NCBI GenBank assembly: GCA_964617455.1
Contig: CAZTYF010000026.1
Location: 1 to 17,582 of the forward strand
Direction of reading: 5' to 3'
From: Monoglobus sp964617455
Lineage (GTDB): Bacteria; Bacillota; Clostridia; Monoglobales; Monoglobaceae
Length of the DNA stretch: 17,582 bases
In this document: piece by piece, positions 6,581 through 15,207 of the stretch
How the letters are laid out: the number at the start of each line of letters is the position of its first letter
Numbering within the stretch: the stretch's first letter is position 1
The notes under the pieces: generated by a model
Databases searched by the model: none
What the model saw: the letters and a program-made list of their open reading frames with translations, nothing else
What the model was told of the DNA's origin: nothing
Translations under genes and position numbers: made by a program

Positions 6581-8407
6581 ATGTGCGGAATAGTAGGATA
6601 TGTAGGTTCAAAACAGGCGGCCCCCATTTTGTTGGACGGCCTTACGAAACTGGAATACCGAGGCTATGACTCTGCCGGAGTGGCGGTTATGACCCACGGC
6701 GGCATTGTGTTCAGCAAGAAAAAGGGACGTTTGGAATGTCTCAAAGAGACAACCGATGAGGGAAGAACCCTCAAGGGCACCATGGGAATCGGCCACACCA
6801 GATGGGCAACCCACGGGGAGCCCTCCGACACCAACTCTCATCCTCATCTGAGCAACTCCGGGAAGTTTGCCGTGGTTCACAACGGCATTATCGAAAACTA
6901 TCTGAAGCTTCGGGATTTTCTCGGGAAAAAGGGATTTGAATTCATATCGGACACGGACACGGAGGTTATAGCCCATCTCTTTGAGTACTACTACAAAGGT
7001 GACCTCTTGGACACCATGATAAAAGTCCTGAGCAAGGTTGACGGCTCCTATGCCTTGGGTGTGCTCTGCGCCGACGATCCCGACTCATTCATAGCAGTGC
7101 GCAAAGAGAGCCCGCTGATTGTGGGTTTGGGGGACGGAGAGAATTTTATCGCATCGGATGTCCCTGCAATACTCAAATATACGAAGGATGTATATTTCCT
7201 GGAAAACGACGAGATTGCCGTTTTGAACAAGGATGAGGTTAAGATATACAACACCGACAAAGAGGAAATATCCAAAGAGGTATACACGGTCAATTGGGAC
7301 ATTTCCGCGGCGGAAAAAGGCGGATATGAGCACTTTATGTTCAAAGAGATTATGGAACAGCCCCGGGCCGTTGCGGACACGGTAAATCCGAGAATCAAAA
7401 CGGGCAAGGTGGTCCTTGACGATATAAATCTCACCGCCGACTATATCAAGAACATCAAAAAGATATACATAGTGGCCTGCGGCAGCGCCTATCATGTGGG
7501 AGTTGTGGGCAAATATGTCATTGAGGATATGGTTCGCATACCGGTTGAGGTTATGGTTGCCTCCGAATTCAGATATTGCAACCCGATTGTGGACGACAAG
7601 ACCTTCGTGATTTTAATCTCTCAATCCGGCACGACTGCGGATACCATTGCGGCAATGAGAGAGGCCAAACGGCGGGGGGCCAGGACCTTTGCCATAGTCA
7701 ATGTGGTGGGCAGCGACATCGCCCGAGAGGCGGACGATGTGCTGTACACTTGGGCGGGCCCGGAGATTGCGGTGGCCACAACCAAGGCATACAGCACACA
7801 GCTCACGGCGATATACATGTTGTCCATCTATTTGGGCAGCCAAATAGGTATTCTCTCGGATGAGACGGTGGAAAAATATCTCGACGCCCTGAGAACCTTG
7901 CCGGACAGAATAGAAAAAATCTTGGAAAACAAGAGCGAAATCCAATATATCGCCTCCAAACACTTCAATGCCAAAAGCATATTCTTCATAGGCAGGACCC
8001 TTGACTATGCGGTGGCCCTCGAAGGGTCTTTGAAACTCAAAGAGATTTCGTACATCCATTCCGAGGCCTATGCCGCCGGGGAGCTTAAGCACGGCACCAT
8101 TGCCCTTATGGAAGAGGGGACCGTTGTGGTGGCTCTTTGCACCGTCGATGATTTGATTGACAAAATGGTTAACAATATCAAAGAAGTGAAAGCCCGACAT
8201 GCCGTTGTTATTGCGGTGGCCGAGGAGGGCAACCGAGAAATAGAAGAGGTTGCGGATTATGTAATCTACGTGCCCAAGGGCGACAAGCTCACCATGCCCG
8301 GCGAGGTGGTGATTCCCCTTCAGCTCTTTGCCTATTACATTGCATCTCTGAAGGGCCTTGACATAGACAAGCCTCGGAATTTGGCAAAATCCGTAACGGT
8401 TGAATAA
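6581..8407 (+). CDS. glmS: Glutamine--fructose-6-phosphate aminotransferase (isomerizing)
   Basis: GlmS makes glucosamine-6-phosphate from fructose-6-phosphate and glutamine, the entry step to UDP-GlcNAc and wall synthesis. The 608 residues match the family. C2 is the glutaminase nucleophile after Met removal, and HTRWATHG (72-79) lies in the glutamine site. Two SIS domains follow, with ISQSGTTADT in the first. K485, E488, H504 and K603, in the closing NLAKSVTVE, fall at or beside the positions of the E. coli isomerase residues. AGGAGG precedes the ATG by a standard distance. Many Firmicutes have a glmS ribozyme upstream, but only 12 bp separate this gene from the glycosyltransferase, so that control is absent here. 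Confidence 0.98.
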   Translation: MCGIVGYVGSKQAAPILLDGLTKLEYRGYDSAGVAVMTHGGIVFSKKKGRLECLKETTDEGRTLKGTMGIGHTRWATHGEPSDTNSHPHLSNSGKFAVVHNGIIENYLKLRDFLGKKGFEFISDTDTEVIAHLFEYYYKGDLLDTMIKVLSKVDGSYALGVLCADDPDSFIAVRKESPLIVGLGDGENFIASDVPAILKYTKDVYFLENDEIAVLNKDEVKIYNTDKEEISKEVYTVNWDISAAEKGGYEHFMFKEIMEQPRAVADTVNPRIKTGKVVLDDINLTADYIKNIKKIYIVACGSAYHVGVVGKYVIEDMVRIPVEVMVASEFRYCNPIVDDKTFVILISQSGTTADTIAAMREAKRRGARTFAIVNVVGSDIAREADDVLYTWAGPEIAVATTKAYSTQLTAIYMLSIYLGSQIGILSDETVEKYLDALRTLPDRIEKILENKSEIQYIASKHFNAKSIFFIGRTLDYAVALEGSLKLKEISYIHSEAYAAGELKHGTIALMEEGTVVVALCTVDDLIDKMVNNIKEVKARHAVVIAVAEEGNREIEEVADYVIYVPKGDKLTMPGEVVIPLQLFAYYIASLKGLDIDKPRNLAKSVTVE

Positions 8408-8419
8408 TGAGGTGAAAAT

Positions 8420-9820
8420 ATGAGCGTAAATCGAGTTACCCGAATAATCTGCGGCTTTTTGGCCTTGGTGGCGGTGACGGTGCTTATGAGTGCGGAAGTC
8501 CGTCCCGCAAGGGCGGAAATATCCGCACAGCGGATACTGAAGGTAGGCCTGAACTACGGCTCCTCCGCCAAATCCGCCGCCACCGTAACCTCGGAGCAAG
8601 GTTTTCGGGTGGGACATTTTGAGGACCGAACATTTGCGGAGGACGGCACCCTCGGAAACCAAACCCTGACAGTCAACAGAGACGGAGACAGTCTCGTCCT
8701 TCGGGACACCGAGGGCAACACCCTCTATACGGAGCAGGGGGGTAAGGGAATAGGTCTTTGCCCGATTTTCGATGATTTTTGGGATGAGCGGTTCACCTTT
8801 GAAGGTGTGGGATACCGAGGCAGTCTCAGCCTTGTAAGAGACGGAGACGGCTTTGCCGCCATAAACGTGGTGGACATAGACCAGTATCTGTACGGAGTGG
8901 TATCTCGGGAAATGAGCGAATCCTGGCCCATAGAGGCCCTCAAGGCCCAAGCAATCTGCTCCCGAAACTATGCTCTTCGGAGCATCGGGAAGCACTCCGG
9001 CTACGGGTTTGACCTTTGCGCCAACACCCATTGCCAAATGTACACGGGAACATCCCGAGAGGCGGAGTCTGTCTATAATGCCGTGGACGCAACCCGAGGT
9101 ATGGTCCTTGCCTACAACGGGGAGCTTTGCGAATGCTACTACTCCTCCTCCATGGGCTCCGTAACGGAAGATGTGAAATATGTGTGGGGGAACGAGGTCC
9201 CCTATTTGGTAAGTGTGGACAACAGCTTTGAAGACACCCAAAACATCCCCAACGGGGTATGGAGCGGCACATTGACCGTGGCCGAGGCGTCGACGATTAT
9301 GCGAAACCGAGGCTATGAAGTGGGAGATGTGCAAAAGATAGAGGCCATTGAATATTCCCCTGAGGGCAGGGTGACAAAACTTCGGGTCACGGGAAACACC
9401 GCCGTGAAAACCCTTGAACGGGAAGAGTGCAGAACCATATTCGGCTCCGTCACAAAGAGCCAGATGTTCACCGTCACGGGGGACGGAGAGGCGGCAAGCA
9501 GCACCACCGTTGCCGTAACGGACGGAGAAAAGCTCCTCCGCCGCAGGCCCAAACAGATTGAAATCCTCAGCGATATGGGCAGGAACCAAATCAGCGGCGA
9601 CACCATATACACCACAAACGGGGTGTACCAAAAGACCTATATCGAAGGAAACGCCGATGAAAGTGCCCCCAACACATCCTTTACCTTTACGGGCACGGGC
9701 TGGGGCCACGGCGTGGGTATGAGCCAGTACGGAGCAAAGGGTATGGCGGACCGAGGCTATAACTTTGCCGACATTCTGACTCACTACTACACCGGCACGG
9801 AAATAGTGAGCGTATATTAA
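8420..9820 (+). CDS. Exported SpoIID/LytB-domain protein, probable peptidoglycan lytic enzyme
   Basis: This 466-residue protein has a signal peptide (charged start, hydrophobic core about 9-24, likely cleavage near ARA-E33). The SpoIID/LytB domain includes YLYGVVSREM, where E164 matches the catalytic glutamate of SpoIID lytic transglycosylases. EALKAQAICSRNYA follows, then a His/Cys group (H192, C200, H204, C205) resembling the SpoIID zinc site, and the closing GWGHGVGMSQYGAKGMA. The family cleaves glycan strands, in SpoIID during engulfment. Its place after glmS suggests a wall role in growing cells, but the sequence does not exclude sporulation. About 150 residues between the core motifs and the C-terminal GWGHG block look like an added beta-rich region. 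ATG with GAGGTG upstream. Confidence 0.9.
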   Translation: MSVNRVTRIICGFLALVAVTVLMSAEVRPARAEISAQRILKVGLNYGSSAKSAATVTSEQGFRVGHFEDRTFAEDGTLGNQTLTVNRDGDSLVLRDTEGNTLYTEQGGKGIGLCPIFDDFWDERFTFEGVGYRGSLSLVRDGDGFAAINVVDIDQYLYGVVSREMSESWPIEALKAQAICSRNYALRSIGKHSGYGFDLCANTHCQMYTGTSREAESVYNAVDATRGMVLAYNGELCECYYSSSMGSVTEDVKYVWGNEVPYLVSVDNSFEDTQNIPNGVWSGTLTVAEASTIMRNRGYEVGDVQKIEAIEYSPEGRVTKLRVTGNTAVKTLEREECRTIFGSVTKSQMFTVTGDGEAASSTTVAVTDGEKLLRRRPKQIEILSDMGRNQISGDTIYTTNGVYQKTYIEGNADESAPNTSFTFTGTGWGHGVGMSQYGAKGMADRGYNFADILTHYYTGTEIVSVY

Positions 9821-9824
9821 AACA

Positions 9825-10859
9825 GTGATATCAACGAAAGATTTCTATTATGAACTGCCGCCGGAGCTTATTGCCCAGCGGCCTCTTGAAGACAGAAGCG
9901 CCTCCCGCCTGATGATTCTGAACCGAAAAACCGGGGAAATAAAGCATCGGCGATTTCGGGATATAGTCGAATACCTGAACCCGGGCGACTGTTTGGTTAT
10001 GAACAACACCCGGGTCATTCCCGCAAGGCTTCGGGGAGTCAAGGAAGACACAGGCGGCAAAATCGAAATTTTGCTCCTCAGACGCCTTGACATAAACACC
10101 TGGGATGTTATATTAAAACCCGGAAAACGGGCCCGAAAAGGGGCTCGCTTTGTGTTCGGCGACGGGCTTTTGGCTTGCGAAGTCACGGATGTGAAGCCGG
10201 ACGGGAACCGCACGGTGCGGTTTGAATATGAGGGAGTATGGGAAGAGCTTTTGGACAGGCTGGGAGAAATGCCCCTGCCTCCCTATATAAAAGAAAAGCT
10301 TGAGGACAAAGAGCGTTATCAAACGGTCTACTCAAAAATCGAAGGATCCGCCGCGGCCCCCACTGCGGGCCTCCATTTCACGGAGGAGCTTTTGGAGGAA
10401 ATCCGTCGAAAGGGTGTGAATACCGCCTATCTGACCCTCCACGTGGGATTGGGGACCTTTCGCCCCGTAACCGTGGAAAATGCGGAGGACCATGTTATGC
10501 ACAGGGAGCAATATGAGGTCACGGCGGAGGCGGCGGAGACGATAAACCGGACCAAAGAGGCGGGCGGCAGGATAATCGCCGTGGGAACCACCTCCGTGAG
10601 AACCCTTGAGACGGTGGCGGACGGGAACGGACACATGATTCCCCAAAGGGGGGACACGGGTATATTTATCTATCCCGGATATAAGTTCAAAATCACGGAC
10701 GGGATAATCACCAATTTCCATCTGCCAGAATCCACCCTTTTGATGCTTGTTTCGGCTTTTGCGGGGAAGGACAAAATCATGAAAGCCTACGACGCCGCTA
10801 TTCGGGAGAAGTACAGATTTTTCAGTTTCGGCGATGCGATGATGATAGAGAGCCCCTAA
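9825..10859 (+). CDS. queA: S-adenosylmethionine:tRNA ribosyltransferase-isomerase
   Basis: QueA transfers and isomerises the ribosyl part of S-adenosylmethionine onto preQ1 in tRNA, giving epoxyqueuosine at position 34. The 344 residues carry the family blocks: an N-terminal YYELPPELIAQRPL, VMNNTRVIPARL, PLPPYI, then PTAGLHFTEELL, LHVGLGTFRPV, AVGTTSVRTLE and the closing NFHLPESTLLMLV. The start is GTG at 9825, only 4 bp past the SpoIID-like stop; no strong ribosome binding site is visible, so translation is probably coupled. The gene order queA-tgt is common in bacteria. The later step enzyme QueG or QueH and the preQ1 synthesis genes are not in this window. Confidence 0.97.
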   Translation: MISTKDFYYELPPELIAQRPLEDRSASRLMILNRKTGEIKHRRFRDIVEYLNPGDCLVMNNTRVIPARLRGVKEDTGGKIEILLLRRLDINTWDVILKPGKRARKGARFVFGDGLLACEVTDVKPDGNRTVRFEYEGVWEELLDRLGEMPLPPYIKEKLEDKERYQTVYSKIEGSAAAPTAGLHFTEELLEEIRRKGVNTAYLTLHVGLGTFRPVTVENAEDHVMHREQYEVTAEAAETINRTKEAGGRIIAVGTTSVRTLETVADGNGHMIPQRGDTGIFIYPGYKFKITDGIITNFHLPESTLLMLVSAFAGKDKIMKAYDAAIREKYRFFSFGDAMMIESP

Positions 10860-10890
10860 AGCGGGCGGCGGAAATATTCGGGAGAAAGCT

Positions 10891-12021
10891 ATGTTCAAGA
10901 TTATCAAAACCGAAAACAAGGCTCGGCGGGGCCGTCTTGAGACGGTTCACGGCACCATTGAGACGCCGGTGTTTATGAATGTGGGCACGGCGGCGGCCAT
11001 AAAGGGGGCTTTGGATAATTTTGACCTGAAAAGCGTCAAATGCCAAGTGGAGCTCAGCAACACCTATCACCTTCACCTGCGTCCCGGAGACGAAGTCATT
11101 CGGGATTTGGGGGGCATTCGGAAATTTATGCACCGAGAAGGCCCGGTTCTCACCGACAGCGGCGGGTTTCAGGTTTTTTCCCTGGCAACACTTCGGGACA
11201 TAACCGAAGAAGGAGTCACCTTTGCCTCCCACATAGACGGGAGGCGGATTTTTATGGGTCCGGAGGAGAGCATGAGAATTCAGGCGAATTTGGCCTCCAC
11301 CATTGCCATGGCCTTTGACGAGTGCGTCCAAAATCCCTGCGACAAAACCTACGCCAAAGAGTCCGCAGAGCGAACGGCCCGATGGCTCGGGCGGTGCAAA
11401 AGGGAGCATGAGCGGCTGTGTGCCATGGGCGGCACTCTCAATCGGGAGCAGCTGCTGTTCGGCATAAACCAAGGCTCCACCTATGGAGACATAAGAATCG
11501 AAAATATGAAAACCATTGCCGAGGAGGACCTTGACGGTTATGCCATCGGCGGACTTGCGGTAGGTGAACCTACGGAGGTTATGTATGACATAATCGAGGA
11601 GGTGGAGCCTTTTATGCCCAAGGACAAGCCTCGGTATTTGATGGGTGTGGGAACGCCCGTGAATATTTTGGAGGCGGTGGACAGGGGCATCGATTTCTTC
11701 GACTGCGTTATGCCCGCCCGCAATGCCCGACACGGGCATCTTTTCACCTCAAAGGGAATATTGAATATAAAGAATTTGAAATATGAAAGGGACGACACTC
11801 CCGTTGATTCGGAGTGCGGCTGCCACACCTGCCGAAATTTTTCCAAGGCCTATCTGAGACATTTGTTCAAAAGCGGAGAGATGCTCGGTATGCGCCTTGC
11901 GGTTATACACAACCTCTTCTTCTATAACACCATGATGGAGGAAATCCGCAGCGCAATTGAGGAGGGCAGGTTCTCGGAGTACAAAAAAAGCCGAGCGGAT
12001 GTCCTCGGCAGGAGAATTTGA
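10891..12021 (+). CDS. tgt: Queuine/preQ1 tRNA-guanine transglycosylase
   Basis: Tgt swaps guanine 34 of GUN-anticodon tRNAs for preQ1. The 376 residues match the bacterial enzyme. D89 in TDSGGFQVFSL is the conserved acid also found at 89 in E. coli, and D271 in DCVMPARNARHG is the nucleophile. The zinc site reads C309, C311, C314 and H340, the usual CxCxxC-x25-H spacing. GGGAG lies 6 bases before the ATG. It follows queA by 31 bp and closes the plus-strand run. It ends 14 bp from the convergent transporter gene with no terminator between, so the two transcripts probably overlap. In many genomes yajC follows tgt; here it does not. Confidence 0.97.
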   Translation: MFKIIKTENKARRGRLETVHGTIETPVFMNVGTAAAIKGALDNFDLKSVKCQVELSNTYHLHLRPGDEVIRDLGGIRKFMHREGPVLTDSGGFQVFSLATLRDITEEGVTFASHIDGRRIFMGPEESMRIQANLASTIAMAFDECVQNPCDKTYAKESAERTARWLGRCKREHERLCAMGGTLNREQLLFGINQGSTYGDIRIENMKTIAEEDLDGYAIGGLAVGEPTEVMYDIIEEVEPFMPKDKPRYLMGVGTPVNILEAVDRGIDFFDCVMPARNARHGHLFTSKGILNIKNLKYERDDTPVDSECGCHTCRNFSKAYLRHLFKSGEMLGMRLAVIHNLFFYNTMMEEIRSAIEEGRFSEYKKSRADVLGRRI

Positions 12022-12035
12022 AAGCCCCGAACAAA

Positions 12036-13793
12036 TCAATAGGCCAAAGTGTATTTCTTGCGGTATCCGTCATATATGCCCCGAATATACTCCGCATTGC
12101 CCTCGCTCAGGCGGTCTTTGTATTCATGGGGGGAGAAAGTTGTGCCCGTCTCCTCTTGGAGGAGATATACGGCTATATTTGAACAGTGGTCGGAAATTCC
12201 GCCGAAATAGTTAAGGAGGCTGGAGATAACAAAGTCCAACTCCGTGGTATATTCGCTTTTTTGAACCCGCATTATGTGGTTCTTTTTTATTTCGTTGTTC
12301 AGTTCTCCGATAACATGGCTCAGGGTCTCTATTCTGAGGGCGTCGGCCTTTTCCGAATTTTTAATGGCCTTGACGGTGAGACTCATAATCTCATTCACGG
12401 CCCGAGACATCAAATCGGTCTCCGAGGCGGCATCGGAGGGCAGCTCAAGGCCGCTGTTGTGGATATCTCTTGCGGTTCCCGCCAGACTTCGGGCATAGTC
12501 GGACACCCGCTCCACATCCCCGATTATATGTATAAGAGTGTTGACCTCGGCGCTTTCCGCCCCGGTCAACTGCTGCTTTGTCAGGGCGGCCAGATAGGCG
12601 CTCAGCCTGTCCTCATAGGTGTCGATGGTGCGCTCCCTGCCCACGATTTTTCCCCTGGCGCCTTCGTCGTATTTTTTCAAAAGGTCCAATGCCATTTTCA
12701 CGGAACTTTCCGCAAGCCCGGCCATCTCCACGGTCAGTTCCCGGGTTTGGCCCGCGGCAAAGGCGGGGTAGCTCAGGAAACGGTCGTCCAAGCCCTCAAA
12801 GGGGTTGCTCTCTTCGGCTTTCTTCCTGAATGTGAGCTCCGACAGTTTCTCTATTCCTCCGCAGAAGGGCATAAGCACCGCCGTTGACAGAATGTTGAAC
12901 ATGGTGTGGATAAAGGCTATGGAAAATACCGAGGCGTTCGCCGTCATAAATTGAAACCGATAAATCCCGTTGAGACCGTAGAACAGGGCCGCAATAACAG
13001 CCACCCCGATGATTTTTATGTATACACAGGAAGCGGCGACCCGGCGGGCGTCGGTGTTGCCGTTTATTGCCGACAATATCGGAGGCAGGGCCGCACCGAT
13101 GTTCATGCCCAAAATTATCGGAAGCACGGTGGAAATGGGTATGGCATTTGTGAGAGACAGGGCCTGGAGAATTCCAACGGAGGCCGATGAGGATTGGATT
13201 ACGGCGGTAAACAGAGTTCCGAACAAGATTCCCGCCAAGGGGTGGGAAAACACCACGAGAGAGTCTTTGAAATACTTGCTCTCTTGAAGGCCGGATGTGG
13301 CATCGGACATCATCTCCATGCCGAACATCAAAATGGAAAATCCCAAAAGAATGGAGCCGACGTTTTTCTTTGTGTCGGAGGTCGAAAACATATTCAACGA
13401 AAGGCCCACAATGGCCAAAACGGGAGTAAAAGCGGATGGGGTCAGCAGCCGAAGGAAGATGTTCCCTCCGGAAATTCCCGATGTGCTCAGCAGCCAGCCG
13501 GTGACAGTGGTTCCGATATTGGCCCCCATCAGCACCCCTGTTGTTTGCACCAAATTCATAATCCCCGAATTCACAAAGCCCACCAGCATCACCATAACGG
13601 CGGAGGAGCTCTGTATGATGGCGGTCACGCCGAATCCCAGCAAAAAGCCCTTGAGTCTGTTCGAGGTCAGTTTGGCCAAAATGGATTCAAGCTTGCTGCC
13701 CGACAGTTTTTTCAGGCTGTCGCCCATGTAGTTCATGCCGAACAAAAACATTGCCAGGCCGCCCGCCAATTTCAGGATTGAAAAAATGTCCAT
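12036..13793 (-). CDS. Na/Pi cotransporter family protein with C-terminal PhoU-like domain
   Basis: The 585-residue protein combines a membrane part (residues 1 to about 330) with a helical cytosolic PhoU-like tail. The membrane part holds two inverted copies of the Na/Pi cotransporter core, each with QSSS (61-64 and 200-203). The linked GANIGTT (90-96) and GMNIGAA (229-235) segments are also duplicated. The family is thought to take up phosphate with sodium, or to export it; direction cannot be read from sequence. The PhoU-like tail may sense phosphate state. AGGAGA precedes the ATG at a good distance. The gene is alone in its transcript, with a clear promoter at 13861-13889. No pho box was recognised. 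Confidence 0.92.
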   Translation of the reverse strand: MDIFSILKLAGGLAMFLFGMNYMGDSLKKLSGSKLESILAKLTSNRLKGFLLGFGVTAIIQSSSAVMVMLVGFVNSGIMNLVQTTGVLMGANIGTTVTGWLLSTSGISGGNIFLRLLTPSAFTPVLAIVGLSLNMFSTSDTKKNVGSILLGFSILMFGMEMMSDATSGLQESKYFKDSLVVFSHPLAGILFGTLFTAVIQSSSASVGILQALSLTNAIPISTVLPIILGMNIGAALPPILSAINGNTDARRVAASCVYIKIIGVAVIAALFYGLNGIYRFQFMTANASVFSIAFIHTMFNILSTAVLMPFCGGIEKLSELTFRKKAEESNPFEGLDDRFLSYPAFAAGQTRELTVEMAGLAESSVKMALDLLKKYDEGARGKIVGRERTIDTYEDRLSAYLAALTKQQLTGAESAEVNTLIHIIGDVERVSDYARSLAGTARDIHNSGLELPSDAASETDLMSRAVNEIMSLTVKAIKNSEKADALRIETLSHVIGELNNEIKKNHIMRVQKSEYTTELDFVISSLLNYFGGISDHCSNIAVYLLQEETGTTFSPHEYKDRLSEGNAEYIRGIYDGYRKKYTLAY

Positions 13794-13825
13794 ATCCGTG
13801 TCTCCTAAGGAATAAGCAAATCTAC

Positions 13826-13845
13826 GGGCGCAAATTCGGGCGCCC
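13826..13845 (-). other. Small GC hairpin in the transporter 5' leader
   Basis: GGGCGC (13826-13831) and GCGCCC (13840-13845) can pair around an 8-base loop in the leader of the Na/Pi cotransporter transcript. No T-tract follows on the minus strand, so it is not a terminator for the gene upstream. It may affect leader stability, or mean nothing. Confidence 0.25.
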
Positions 13846-13860
13846 CGCTAAGACTCCAAC

Positions 13861-13889
13861 ATTATATCACAGGGGAACTCATTATTCAA
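13861..13889 (-). promoter_or_regulatory. Sigma-A promoter of the Na/Pi cotransporter gene
   Basis: On the minus strand TTGAAT (13889-13884) and a perfect TATAAT (13866-13861) are spaced by 17 bp. The -35 box overlaps the stop codon of the EamA gene, so the transporter can be read separately while still receiving read-through from the operon upstream. Confidence 0.75.
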
Positions 13890-14767
13890 GAGGAATTTTG
13901 GCCCTTGGGTGAGGAAAGGAGGATAATTGCCGTGAAAATCAGGATAATCCCCGCGGCGCTCCTTAAGGTCAGCGTCTCATGGAACAGCACAATCCCCGCC
14001 ACGGTGGCCACCATGGGCTCCGCAAAAGCCAAAACGGAGGCCTTGCCCGCATCGACCTTGGTGAGGCCTTGGGTATAGAGAACAAAGGGCAGGAACGTGG
14101 AAAACACTCCCAAACCCAAGGCGGTGAAAAGGCCGTCATTCGACAAAACCGAGACTATGTGTCCCACTCCCGAAAAAGGCAGCAATCCCAAGGACGCCAC
14201 CGCAAAGGTATAGAATATAATCGTAAATTGAGAGTATTTCTTGAGGGCCGCCTTGCCGAAAATGCTGTATAGGGCATAGCCCAAGCCGGAGCCTATTCCG
14301 GTCATCAGGGCCCCGAGGCTTATATGTCCCCCGGCAAAGCCGCCGGCCAGGACACAGCCCCCAAAGGCAAACACCAAGGCCGCAATTTTCCGAAAAGTGA
14401 TTTTTTCCCCGAAAAACAGGGCCGACATAAGCATCACAAAGCAGGGCGCCGTGTAGAGAAGCACCGAGGCGGTGGCGAGGGTCGTTTTCTCGATTGTCAT
14501 AAAATAGCAGACGTTAAAGAAAACTATGCTCAAAAGTCCGCTTCCCAAAAACAGCCAAAAATCCCGCAGCCGCACCTTGAACAGGCTCGGGTCTTTCAGG
14601 GCCAGAAACAGACCCATCAGCAGGGCGGTGATAAGGCTTCGGGTGAAGGTGATTTGTATGGGACTGAGTCCGAGAGCCGCCAAAGGACGGGAGAACACTC
14701 CTATAACGCCCCAGCCGGCGGCGGCCGCCAATATCATCAGGTTTGACAAAAGATTCTTCGGTTTCAC
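13886..14767 (-). CDS. EamA/DMT-family membrane transporter
   Basis: This 293-residue protein is almost entirely hydrophobic, with about ten membrane segments in two EamA repeats, the layout of the drug/metabolite transporter superfamily. Members export or import amino acids, nucleosides or other small metabolites; the substrate cannot be predicted. A longer open frame runs upstream into the thioesterase gene. I prefer the GTG at 14767 because GGAGAG lies 6 bases before it, because it forms a 4-bp GTGA overlap with the thioesterase stop, and because membrane segment one then begins at about residue 10. It is last in the mtrB-pyk-thioesterase-EamA operon. Confidence 0.88.
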   Translation of the reverse strand: MKPKNLLSNLMILAAAAGWGVIGVFSRPLAALGLSPIQITFTRSLITALLMGLFLALKDPSLFKVRLRDFWLFLGSGLLSIVFFNVCYFMTIEKTTLATASVLLYTAPCFVMLMSALFFGEKITFRKIAALVFAFGGCVLAGGFAGGHISLGALMTGIGSGLGYALYSIFGKAALKKYSQFTIIFYTFAVASLGLLPFSGVGHIVSVLSNDGLFTALGLGVFSTFLPFVLYTQGLTKVDAGKASVLAFAEPMVATVAGIVLFHETLTLRSAAGIILIFTAIILLSSPKGQNSS

Positions 14768-15171
14768 ATCAGACTCTCCAGTGCGGTGTATATTTCCGGG
14801 TGGCTCTTTTTGAGGTTGAGGGGCCTGAAATTTCGGTCCGTGAAACCGTGGGTGGTGTATCCCTCCGCCAAGAGGCACTCATCCTCGCAGCGGACGATTC
14901 TGTAGTCGAATATGCATTTCGCCACACCCAGGCGTCTCAGTTTCACCTCAACCCAAATATCGTCCTGATACTTGGCCCCTTGAATAAACTTGGCATAACA
15001 ATCAAGGAGCGGCAGCAGCACGCCCCGCTCCTCAACTTCCCGATAGGACATTCCGCAGGTTTTGAAAAATTCGGTTCTTCCTACCTCGAACCAAGGGAAA
15101 TATCTCGAATGGTGCACCACACCCATACTGTCCGTCTCGGCATAGCGCACCGTGATTTTGGTTCTGAACAA
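14764..15171 (-). CDS. Acyl-CoA thioesterase, YbgC/4-hydroxybenzoyl-CoA thioesterase family
   Basis: A 135-residue single hotdog-fold domain. The N-terminal RYAETDSMGVVHHSRY carries the catalytic-type aspartate D14 with H21 and Y24 of the YbgC/FcbC group, followed by WFEVGRTEFF on the central helix. The family hydrolyses acyl-CoA or acyl-carrier thioesters; the acyl group is unknown. The start is TTG at 15171, chosen because AAGGAG stands 8 bases upstream and because it puts the first strand directly at the N-terminus. It is 36 bp after pyk and overlaps the EamA gene by 4 bp. No Tol-Pal genes, the usual YbgC context in Gram-negative bacteria, are present. Confidence 0.88.
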   Translation of the reverse strand: MFRTKITVRYAETDSMGVVHHSRYFPWFEVGRTEFFKTCGMSYREVEERGVLLPLLDCYAKFIQGAKYQDDIWVEVKLRRLGVAKCIFDYRIVRCEDECLLAEGYTTHGFTDRNFRPLNLKKSHPEIYTALESLM

Positions 15172-15207
15172 TTACAACTCTCCTTAAGCCGTTTGGATAA
15201 AATGCCT

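Noticed and set aside
7613..9784. 723-codon open frame on the minus strand opposite glmS and the SpoIID-like gene
   Set aside because: It is antisense to two well-recognised genes. Its composition is rich in His, Gly and Arg with no recognisable motif, and it has no ribosome binding site context. It is a shadow of the plus-strand codon pattern.
12022..12035. Terminator between tgt and the Na/Pi transporter gene
   Set aside because: The 14-bp gap is too short, and no stem plus T-run is visible on either strand near it.
14768..14878. N-terminal extension of the EamA transporter into the thioesterase gene
   Set aside because: The extension is proline- and histidine-rich and is a shadow of the thioesterase. 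The GTG at 14767 has a proper ribosome binding site.
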